15,279 nucleotides of DNA from CAAGNP01 sp045603545 (GTDB lineage: Bacteria > Bacteroidota > Bacteroidia > Bacteroidales > UBA932). Location of the stretch: the NCBI GenBank assembly GCA_045603545.1, contig JAZUMG010000007.1, positions 1-15,279 of the forward strand. Direction: 5' to 3'. The position numbers and the translations under genes are program-made. Shown one piece after another: positions 8,333-13,652 of this stretch. Every line of letters starts with the position of its first letter. The stretch's first letter is position 1. The notes below the pieces were generated by a model. That model had not been told where the DNA came from. It made no database searches and was given only the letters and a program-made list of their open reading frames with translations.

Positions 8333-8918
8333 CTTCCAATTCTTTATAAATTCCTATTATTTGGGGCAGCAATGCCCTCTTTTCATCTGAGACAATCACA
8401 TAATCAGCCCACTTCTCCCTCTCACTGTCGCTCCACTGATTATCCATTCTACCCAGTATCTGCTCCCTGGTAAGATTTGACCTCCTCTGAACCCTCTCTA
8501 TCCTCAAATCAAGGGGTGCTGTAATCACCAGCACTTTGTCTGCAAGGGGTCTCAGTAGAGGTTTCTCCAGAAATATTGCAGACTCTATGATTACAAACGG
8601 GCACCCTTTGGCCTCCTGCTCCCGTTTCCATCCCATGAAATCCTCTATCACAGCCGGATGGACCACACCCTCTACCTTTGCCAACAAGGATTTGTCGGCA
8701 AAAAGACGCGCTGCCATCAGGTCTTTGCGGAGATAGCCACCCTCTACAATATCCTCTCCCAATATGGACTGAAGGGCAATGAGCAGCCCCCGGGATGTGT
8801 CATAAAGCCCTTTGGCCCTGTCATCAGTAAAGTAGACAGGCACACCCATTGAAGCGAACATATTGACAATATGAGTTTTACCGCTTCCTATACCACCGGT
8901 AACAGCCAATACCATCAT
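8319..8918 (-). CDS. coaE: Dephospho-CoA kinase
   Basis: This is the last enzyme of coenzyme A synthesis, phosphorylating dephospho-CoA at the 3' hydroxyl of ribose with ATP. At 199 residues the length is typical. The Walker A motif GGIGSGKT is at residues 8-15, and the Asp pair in VYFTDDRAKGL (32-33) fits the conserved catalytic/magnesium Asp of the family. The segment FVIIESAIFLEKPLLRPLADKVLVITAP corresponds to the substrate-binding and Walker B-like region, and QRRSNLTREQILGRMDNQWSD is the typical lid/RxxxQ region. The gene overlaps the upstream ybbR-like gene by 4 bases (ATGA arrangement). A second ATG follows immediately, so the protein may begin at residue 2. The order ybbR-coaE recurs in Bacteroidales. 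Confidence 0.96.
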   Translation of the reverse strand: MMVLAVTGGIGSGKTHIVNMFASMGVPVYFTDDRAKGLYDTSRGLLIALQSILGEDIVEGGYLRKDLMAARLFADKSLLAKVEGVVHPAVIEDFMGWKREQEAKGCPFVIIESAIFLEKPLLRPLADKVLVITAPLDLRIERVQRRSNLTREQILGRMDNQWSDSEREKWADYVIVSDEKRALLPQIIGIYKELEDGNR

Positions 8919-9898
8919 TGCTTATCCAAAACTATGCAATCAACATATGGAGGATCAAATGAGACAGAATATATCCCCTGAGGTGATTTTTCCAGGCGTG
9001 GAACTGCTTGTGAATTGATTGATTTCTCTATATCACCATAATCAAGCACACACCTGAAATCTGACATATCGAGCGGCTTGTGGGACTCCAGCAACTGTCT
9101 GTACACCACCTTGACCTTCGAGGCAAAAGGGAGAAGTTCTTTTCCTCTGGGAACATTGATTATCTCAAGGGGCAGTTCGATATTCTGCTCGATATATCTG
9201 CCCACCTCCTGAGAGTAGTATACATAATCCTTCGATATGACAACTCCCTCTATCGGTATTATATCCACCACACCCTGAATCCCTTTTGACACACCAGCAT
9301 GCGATATGATTCTGGTGTACACTGCATCAATATTCTCCACCAGATGATCCTCGCCATAGATTATCAGACTGTCAGGATTCAGTTTGAGGACAGATATGGG
9401 CATATATTGAGAAGCGAATTCCAATTGGGTCTGTGCTACAACGGGGACCTTCCGTGTATCAATCCTGGGGAGGATTACCCTTACCATCTCTGTAGTGTAG
9501 TTCTCCACGTTGGAAATTTTGCCATCTATGAGTTGCTTTTCAATAATATCCTTTATTTCGGATACATAAACAATAAAAGTATCCGAATCCGGGGTTATTG
9601 GACGGAGAAATCTGGATTCAAGGTCAAGGGAAATCTCATCGTTCATACGATGTGACAGAAGTGTGTATCCGTTGGCCCTGACCCTCATCATAATCGCATC
9701 TTCAGCATCGGCCTCCAGCGCCCTCCCCTCAATATTTGTCTTCACATGGACGGTATACTGCAGGTAGGCTGTATACCTGAGGGAAAGATTATGGATAGTC
9801 CATATAAATAAAGCCAAAAGGAGGGAGAACAGTAAAGTCATCCATTCTCCTCTCCCTTTAGCAATTTTATAAATCAAATGCCAATTGATACGGGGCAT
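8915..9898 (-). CDS. YbbR-like (CdaR family) membrane protein
   Basis: This 327-residue protein has a short positively charged N-terminus, then one transmembrane segment at about residues 19-40 (MTLLFSLLLALFIWTIHNLSL). A long extracytoplasmic beta-rich region follows, composed of YbbR-type repeats with the typical pattern of strand-rich segments ending in Val/Ile-rich strands. In Firmicutes YbbR/CdaR regulates the diadenylate cyclase CdaA. In Bacteroidota the role is less clear, and no cyclase gene is seen here. The C-terminus VDCIVLDK is the usual short end. The gene begins 5 bases after the yajC stop and overlaps coaE by 4 bases, giving the nusB-yajC-ybbR-coaE order that I recall as conserved in Bacteroidales. 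Confidence 0.9.
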   Translation of the reverse strand: MPRINWHLIYKIAKGRGEWMTLLFSLLLALFIWTIHNLSLRYTAYLQYTVHVKTNIEGRALEADAEDAIMMRVRANGYTLLSHRMNDEISLDLESRFLRPITPDSDTFIVYVSEIKDIIEKQLIDGKISNVENYTTEMVRVILPRIDTRKVPVVAQTQLEFASQYMPISVLKLNPDSLIIYGEDHLVENIDAVYTRIISHAGVSKGIQGVVDIIPIEGVVISKDYVYYSQEVGRYIEQNIELPLEIINVPRGKELLPFASKVKVVYRQLLESHKPLDMSDFRCVLDYGDIEKSINSQAVPRLEKSPQGIYSVSFDPPYVDCIVLDKQ

Positions 9899-9903
9899 AA
9901 ATA

Positions 9904-10233
9904 TTAGTTTTGTACTTGAATGTCAGTGCTGTCCCTTACGACGCATTGTTTATCCACACGGATCTTGACATTGTTGTCAATCTCCATAATAATGTACTGC
10001 TCCTTCACCTCTGCAACCACACCATAAATACCTCCAATAGTCACGATCTTGTCACCTTTTTTTAGTGACTCTCTAAATTTCACGATCTCTTTCTGTTTCT
10101 TCTGTTGTGGACGGATCATAAAGAAATACATCACAACGAAGATAAGAAGCATCATAATGAGGAAAGAATAGTTTCCGCCCTGAGCAGGCTGAGCTGCAGT
10201 GGCTTGCAAAAGTGTAAATGATAGAAGTGTCAT
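9904..10233 (-). CDS. yajC: Preprotein translocase accessory subunit YajC
   Basis: At 109 residues this is a typical YajC. A single transmembrane helix (SFLIMMLLIFVVMYFFMI, about residues 23-40) is followed by the hallmark IRPQQKKQKE and then a small SH3-like cytoplasmic domain with KGDKIVTIGGIYGVV. YajC associates with SecDF as an accessory of the Sec translocase in the inner membrane. The gene lies 34 bases after nusB and 5 bases before the ybbR-like gene. No separate promoter is evident in the short nusB-yajC gap, so it is read from the nusB promoter. Confidence 0.96.
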   Translation of the reverse strand: MTLLSFTLLQATAAQPAQGGNYSFLIMMLLIFVVMYFFMIRPQQKKQKEIVKFRESLKKGDKIVTIGGIYGVVAEVKEQYIIMEIDNNVKIRVDKQCVVRDSTDIQVQN

Positions 10234-10267
10234 ATCTTTTTTATAAATGTGTTAAATATTCTTGAAA

Positions 10268-11212
10268 TTAATCGATGAGTCCCCTTCCGCTTTTGGCTAT
10301 CTCACCTGTAGCCAACATCTTCTGGATCATTTTGTCCAAAAGGCCATTCACGAAGACTTTACTGTTTACTGTACTGTAGAATTTGGATATCTCCACATAC
10401 TCGTTGATGGTCACTTTCACAGGGATATTTGGAAATCTCACAGCCTCTGCCACACCGAGAACAATAAGTGCGATATCGGTATTGACAAGACGATCTGAAT
10501 CCCAGTTTGAAAGGTTTTCGGCCACTTTGTCATAGAACTTATGGTAGTTTACCAGTGAGAAGTTCATAAGTTCCACAGCAAACTCCCTGTCGTCATCCTT
10601 CAAAAAGGTATTGGGAATGACAAATTTGTCCCTGTCCCTCAAATATTCGATATTTGCCACAAGGGTCATAAGGACATAGCCAAGATCATCCATCCAGAAG
10701 AGGGACATATCCTCAAGTATCTGCTCCAATGTCTCATCATCCTCAAACTCTTCGGTAAAGATATTGATAAACAGATTGCAATCCTCCTTGAATGAACGCT
10801 CTGGGGAAGCCATATATGCTTTGAAATACTCTTTTTCAGCAATTCTTGCATAGAGTCTCTTGACATACAGAAGAAGCTCATCGCTGTTCCACAGAAGACC
10901 TTCACGCTCCACATAGCTTGTAAACTTCTCTTCATTGAGAATCCTCTCCACGAAAAGGTTCTCTGAAAATTTCATATTTGGATTCTTCTCCTCAGGAGTA
11001 GGATGGAATTTTTTAAGACCTGCCTCAATCTTCGCATCTGCAGCACGTTTGAGGGCTACAGACACATTCATCATAAAGAAATACAAATCCTTTGTCTTGT
11101 CACACGAAGTCAGAAAAGACTTCTCCACCCCTATAGCAGAATCTGCACCCGAAGAGACCGCACTGAAGAGAGATTTGAATACTTTTATCCTTATTAGACG
11201 TCTGTTCAACAT
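10268..11212 (-). CDS. nusB: Transcription antitermination factor NusB, long Bacteroidota form
   Basis: This 314-residue protein has the NusB fold only at its two ends. The N-terminus MLNRRLIRIKVFKSLFSA is the first NusB helix. The C-terminal 140 residues contain the conserved VNTDIALIVLGVAEAVRF and KVTINEYVEISKFYSTVNSKVFVNGLLDKM stretches. Between them lies about 150 residues of mostly helical, charged sequence absent from the ~140-residue enterobacterial protein but usual in Bacteroidota. NusB binds boxA RNA with NusE (S10) and supports antitermination of rRNA operons. It is the first gene of the eight-gene minus-strand operon, downstream of a TAnnTTTG promoter shared back to back with the PUR-family gene. 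The ATG at 11212 gives the correct start of the NusB helix. Confidence 0.95.
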   Translation of the reverse strand: MLNRRLIRIKVFKSLFSAVSSGADSAIGVEKSFLTSCDKTKDLYFFMMNVSVALKRAADAKIEAGLKKFHPTPEEKNPNMKFSENLFVERILNEEKFTSYVEREGLLWNSDELLLYVKRLYARIAEKEYFKAYMASPERSFKEDCNLFINIFTEEFEDDETLEQILEDMSLFWMDDLGYVLMTLVANIEYLRDRDKFVIPNTFLKDDDREFAVELMNFSLVNYHKFYDKVAENLSNWDSDRLVNTDIALIVLGVAEAVRFPNIPVKVTINEYVEISKFYSTVNSKVFVNGLLDKMIQKMLATGEIAKSGRGLID

Positions 11213-11230
11213 ATATTTTTATATTTTTTG

Positions 11231-11238
11231 CAAATTTA
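11231..11238 (-). promoter_or_regulatory. nusB: Likely -7 promoter element of the nusB operon
   Basis: Read on the minus strand this is TAAATTTG, matching TAnnTTTG. Transcription would start near 11225, leaving about 13 bases before the nusB ATG. The flanking DNA is very A/T-rich and the -33 element is not clear. Confidence 0.5.
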
Positions 11239-11260
11239 TAGTTTTCGGATGAAATTTAAT

Positions 11261-11268
11261 TATCTTTG
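11261..11268 (+). promoter_or_regulatory. Likely -7 promoter element of the PUR-family gene
   Basis: TATCTTTG matches the Bacteroidota -7 consensus. The start site would be near 11274, with about 22 bases of leader to the ATG at 11296. It is placed back to back with the nusB promoter in an 83-base divergent gap. Confidence 0.55.
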
Positions 11269-11295
11269 TATGAATAATTTTAAAAAAGATAAATT

Positions 11296-11646
11296 ATGTA
11301 TTCTGAAGACATTGAAAATGGTGTGGCGCAAGAGCGTGCTGGAGATGACGTTTACTCAAGACCTGTTAGGGCTGGAAAGAGAACTTATTTCTTTGATGTG
11401 AAAGCGACTAAAGGTAACGATTACTACCTTACCATCACCGAGAGTAAAAGACGTATTGAGAAAGATGGGCGATTTGTTTACGACAAACACAAGATCTTCC
11501 TTTACAAAGAGGATTTCGAGAAATTTGCCCAAGGACTTGAAGAAGTAGTGGAATATATCAAGGAGAGATGCCCCATCACCGAGAGAGTGGCACCAGAACA
11601 CACTCAAGGGCAATATTCTTCAGATGTGAACTTCGAAGAGCTATAA
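11296..11646 (+). CDS. PUR family DNA/RNA-binding protein (DUF3276)
   Basis: At 116 residues this is a bacterial Pur-alpha-like protein. The core repeat is visible as YSRPVRAGKRTYFFDVKATK, then YYLTITESKR, then HKIFLYKEDFEKFAQGLEEVVEYI: four beta-strands followed by a helix, the PUR-repeat layout. Bacterial PUR proteins form dimers that bind single- or double-stranded nucleic acid, and the Borrelia member BpuR acts as a regulator. An acidic or polar N-terminus and a short C-terminal tail (QGQYSSDVNFEEL) flank the domain. Targets cannot be read from sequence. The gene is transcribed alone, divergent from nusB, and ends at a strong terminator 24 bases downstream. Confidence 0.93.
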   Translation: MYSEDIENGVAQERAGDDVYSRPVRAGKRTYFFDVKATKGNDYYLTITESKRRIEKDGRFVYDKHKIFLYKEDFEKFAQGLEEVVEYIKERCPITERVAPEHTQGQYSSDVNFEEL

Positions 11647-11670
11647 TATTTCTTGATATCAGAAAAGAAG

Positions 11671-11699
11671 AAGGTAACCTTGATCGGTTACCTTTTTTT
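11671..11699. terminator. Terminator shared by convergent genes
   Basis: A 9-bp stem pairs AAGGTAACC (11671-11679) with GGTTACCTT (11686-11694) around a 6-base loop. Seven T residues run from 11693 on the plus strand. On the minus strand the downstream side is also T-rich (complement of AGAAAAGAAG), so it can serve the convergent thiamine operon as well. It fills most of the 56-base gap between the two stop codons. Confidence 0.88.
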
Positions 11700-11702
11700 G
11701 TT

Positions 11703-12332
11703 TCAATCCTGCAGTTTTTCAGGGTAGGTCATGTACACCAGATACTCCCCTTTACACCTTATGGTAAATGATGGCGCAGTGGTGACATTGAGGGTCCCTT
11801 GCCACCAGGAAGTAAAATCTCTCAGGGGATATTGGAGGCCTTCTGCAGTCATACCTAAGGTGCCGAAACTGAATATGGACACTGCACTTCCCACAGGGCA
11901 CTCAAAGGTACTGGTATCAAGACACGGGACAAAGACTCCAAAATCTGTATAGGTGCGTACCCTCAAACCCTGTCGCATATACTCCATCAAAAGGCTTATA
12001 TTTCCAAGAGTATGATCCTCACGGCGTCCTGTAGCTGCCACTATTGCAATATTGGTAAATCCCTTGGAGGCGAGATAGGATATTGCCTTGGTCTGGTCAT
12101 TGGTCTCCTGGTCTGGATTGTGACGGATTATTTCACGGAATTTCTCCGCTGCCTCAGGGGTCAGCGAATCGCAATCCCCCACTACACGCCAGGGATGAAG
12201 CCCCCTGGCAAGAAACTCATTGGCTGCCCCATCGCAGCACACCACCTTGTCAGAACTCCCAAGTATACCAAGTGGAACTGGATGGACAGGGAAATCCCCG
12301 CCACCCACAATTATTGCATCAATCTTCTCCAT
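11703..12332 (-). CDS. Thiamine pyrophosphokinase
   Basis: This 209-residue enzyme transfers pyrophosphate from ATP to thiamine to make the cofactor thiamine diphosphate. The N-terminal catalytic domain shows IDAIIVGGGDFP, CCDGAANEFL, VVGDCDSL, the conserved acidic cluster DQETNDQTKA and TGRREDHTLGNI. These are the magnesium- and nucleotide-binding motifs of the TPK family. The C-terminal ~70 residues form the beta-sandwich thiamine-binding domain, with a VSIFSFG strand and a FTSWWQGTLNVTTAPSFTI stretch. The frame is open upstream to 12524, but those 64 residues overlap pnuC and are unlike the family, so ATG 12332 (MEKIDAII) is chosen. It overlaps pnuC by 22 bases, implying coupled translation. 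Uptake by the neighbouring transporter followed by phosphorylation would trap thiamine in the cell. Confidence 0.94.
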   Translation of the reverse strand: MEKIDAIIVGGGDFPVHPVPLGILGSSDKVVCCDGAANEFLARGLHPWRVVGDCDSLTPEAAEKFREIIRHNPDQETNDQTKAISYLASKGFTNIAIVAATGRREDHTLGNISLLMEYMRQGLRVRTYTDFGVFVPCLDTSTFECPVGSAVSIFSFGTLGMTAEGLQYPLRDFTSWWQGTLNVTTAPSFTIRCKGEYLVYMTYPEKLQD

Positions 12333-12871
12333 TCTCTGTAACCGAAATATGCTATTATTGCGTACAGTGCATAAAGTCCCGCTGTGAAATGGAGCCCCTT
12401 GTAGATATAGAGCCCGGCACTTACTGCATCCACCACGATCCATACGAGCCATTGCTCCACATATTTGCGGGCAAGCATCCACATTGCCACTATGCTGAGC
12501 GAGGTGGTAAAGCTGTCCATCCAAGGGACGTTGCTATCTGTGCAGCTGATAAGGATAAAGGCAATAAGGAAAAATATTGCCATAGAAATTATGCCCAACT
12601 TCCACCACAACCCCTTGGGTGTGGCGGTGATGGGCAATTCTCTCTTATTATTTTTGGCACCCCCTCCAAGCCAGAGCCAGATGCCATAAATTGCGATTAT
12701 AAGGTAATAGACATTTATTCCGAAGTCTGCGTACAGACCAGCCTGATAGTATATGACCAGATAGATAGCAGGCATGATGACACTGGCCAGCCAAAGCCAT
12801 ATGCTCGCCTTGTACTCAAGCCAGAGATACACCAGCCCCACCAAGGTCCCTATAATCTCAAGCCAATTCAT
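12311..12871 (-). CDS. PnuC/PnuT family vitamin transporter, probably thiamine
   Basis: This 186-residue integral membrane protein has about seven hydrophobic segments and the NMN_transporter (PnuC) family look. It begins MNWLEIIGTLVGLVYLWLEY, with later IIAIYGIWLWLGG and, near the end, GLYALYAIIAYFGYREW, a Trp/Tyr-rich C-terminus typical of the family. Family members are facilitators whose substrate is set largely by the downstream kinase: nicotinamide riboside (PnuC), riboflavin (PnuX) or thiamine (PnuT). Because thiamine pyrophosphokinase overlaps its 3' end, thiamine is the favoured substrate. This is inferred from context, not from binding residues. The start is 3 bases after the stop of the upstream TlpA-like gene. 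No TPP riboswitch is visible upstream of the operon. Confidence 0.9.
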   Translation of the reverse strand: MNWLEIIGTLVGLVYLWLEYKASIWLWLASVIMPAIYLVIYYQAGLYADFGINVYYLIIAIYGIWLWLGGGAKNNKRELPITATPKGLWWKLGIISMAIFFLIAFILISCTDSNVPWMDSFTTSLSIVAMWMLARKYVEQWLVWIVVDAVSAGLYIYKGLHFTAGLYALYAIIAYFGYREWRRLMQ

Positions 12872-12874
12872 CTG

Positions 12875-13447
12875 CTATTGAAGCATGCTGTCTATCATCC
12901 CGCAGAGTGCCTTGAACTCCTCCTCTTTAAATTTGCGGGTAAGCATCACGATTTTACCTTCGCGATCGATAAGTACATTACGGGTAATACCTTCATTGCG
13001 TAGTGCATAGAGTGCGAAAATATCTGCACCTGGGTCCAATGCCAAAGGATATGTAACACCTACAGATTTACCGAACTCCACCACTGTCTCAAGTGGTTCA
13101 TCGCGATCGATACCGATGAGGACAAAGTCCTTATTGTCTTTATGTTTGAGCCATATATCACTCTCGATATGGGGCATCTCATTGCGGCAGATACCGCACC
13201 AGCTGGCTGTGAACTGCAGCATAACCACCTTGCCTCTCAAATCTGAAATTTTCACTTGTGAACCATCAGTCAGGGTGCAGGTAAAATCGGGGGCAACATC
13301 ACCCACTTTTACGATATAGCCTACGCTGTCTGCAACCACTGCAGTCTCAGCCTTGGTAGCCACTTCGGCAGATTCTTTACCACCGCCACATGCACAACTC
13401 TGAAAGATTGCCAACGCAGCAATCAAAGGGAAAATCAATTTTTTCAT
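12875..13447 (-). CDS. TlpA-like thioredoxin-fold (thiol-disulfide) lipoprotein
   Basis: This 190-residue envelope protein has an N-terminal signal sequence, MKKLIFPLIAALAIFQSC. Cys18 is in a rather weak lipobox (FQSC), so lipidation is likely but not certain. The mature part begins with a low-complexity Ala/Glu/Val linker and then an AhpC/TSA-type thioredoxin domain: VGDVAPDFTCTLTDG, LRGKVVMLQFTASWC and the redox motif Cys-Gly-Ile-Cys at Cys84 and Cys87. The conserved cis-Pro region is seen near NEGITRNVLIDREG. Such proteins handle thiol-disulfide exchange outside the cytoplasm, with partner unknown. The ORF continues upstream to a TTG at 13456, but ATG 13447 gives a normal signal peptide and is preferred. 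It is the first gene of the tlpA-pnuC-thiamine kinase operon. Why a thioredoxin leads a vitamin operon is not explained. Confidence 0.9.
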   Translation of the reverse strand: MKKLIFPLIAALAIFQSCACGGGKESAEVATKAETAVVADSVGYIVKVGDVAPDFTCTLTDGSQVKISDLRGKVVMLQFTASWCGICRNEMPHIESDIWLKHKDNKDFVLIGIDRDEPLETVVEFGKSVGVTYPLALDPGADIFALYALRNEGITRNVLIDREGKIVMLTRKFKEEEFKALCGMIDSMLQ

Positions 13448-13476
13448 AGGAATCAAAAATTTATGTTAATTATGTA

Positions 13477-13484
13477 CAAAAATA
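13477..13484 (-). promoter_or_regulatory. Likely -7 promoter element of the tlpA-pnuC operon
   Basis: On the minus strand this reads TATTTTTG, matching TAnnTTTG. The transcript would start near 13471, about 25 bases before the ATG at 13447. This leaves no room for a riboswitch aptamer. Confidence 0.5.
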
Positions 13485-13496
13485 AAAAAACATTCT

Positions 13497-13504
13497 TAAC
13501 TTTG
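13497..13504 (+). promoter_or_regulatory. Likely -7 promoter element of the leader-lyase unit
   Basis: TAACTTTG matches the Bacteroidota TAnnTTTG consensus. The expected transcript start is about 13509-13512, so the leader ORF at 13513 would have almost no 5' untranslated sequence. The -33 region has no clear TTG. The site lies 13 bases from the divergent tlpA -7 element. Confidence 0.5.
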
Positions 13505-13512
13505 TATGCAGA

Positions 13513-13557
13513 ATGAAACATATAGCTAACATACGATATTATTACCGCCAGTCATAA
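13513..13557 (+). CDS. Leader peptide with three consecutive Tyr codons
   Basis: A 14-codon ORF encodes MKHIANIRYYYRQS and stops at TAA 13555-13557. Codons 9-11 are TAT TAT TAC, three tyrosines in a row. This composition and the position right after the promoter and right before alternative hairpins are typical of attenuator leader peptides that sense aminoacyl-tRNA. The stop codon is only 3 bases before the first arm of the antiterminator. No Shine-Dalgarno site is present, as is usual in Bacteroidota. The peptide is too short for any homology claim. The call is an inference from codon content and geometry. An overlapping 7-codon ORF (13506-13529) has a single Tyr and no such geometry. Confidence 0.55.
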   Translation: MKHIANIRYYYRQS

Positions 13558-13559
13558 CG

Positions 13560-13622
13560 ATCGGGCGTGTTTTTCTATTGTATGCATATTGATTTGAACG
13601 GCCCGATTTGTCGGGCTTTTTT
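13560..13622 (+). promoter_or_regulatory. Candidate tyrosine attenuator: antiterminator versus terminator
   Basis: Three mutually exclusive arms are visible. Arm 1 (ATCGGGC, 13560-13566) can pair with arm 2 (GCCCGAT, 13601-13607), a 7-bp antiterminator. Arm 2 (GCCCGA) can instead pair with arm 3 (TCGGGC, 13611-13616) to form the terminator. A ribosome stalled at the Tyr codons (13537-13545) would leave arm 1 free and favour the antiterminator. A ribosome reaching the leader stop codon would cover arm 1 and favour termination. The predicted logic is that the downstream lyase is expressed when charged tRNA-Tyr is scarce. Confidence 0.6.
13601..13622 (+). terminator. Intrinsic terminator upstream of the lyase gene
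   Basis: A 6-bp G/C-rich stem GCCCGA/TCGGGC with a TTTG loop is followed directly by six T residues (13617-13622). It sits 30 bases before the lyase ATG and downstream of the leader peptide. No other plus-strand gene precedes it, so it most likely acts as a conditional (attenuator) terminator rather than a plain gene-end signal. Confidence 0.75.
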
Positions 13623-13652
13623 GTTTGTAAAAATCACTAAAAAATAACAACT

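Noticed and set aside
12333..12524. N-terminal extension of the thiamine pyrophosphokinase frame
   Set aside because: The 64 extra residues lie inside pnuC and have unrelated composition. The family begins at MEKIDAII.
12083..13003. Long plus-strand ORF of 306 codons
   Set aside because: It lies antisense to thiamine pyrophosphokinase, the PnuC transporter and the thioredoxin gene, all with clear family motifs. Its translation is low-complexity His/Pro/Cys-rich sequence without domains.
13506..13529. Seven-codon alternative leader ORF
   Set aside because: It has a single Tyr codon and ends far from the antiterminator arm. The overlapping 14-codon ORF fits the geometry much better.
13448..13652. 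Possible TPP riboswitch for the thiamine operon
   Set aside because: No CTGAGA-type aptamer core is seen on the minus strand, and the likely promoter leaves only about 25 bases of leader.
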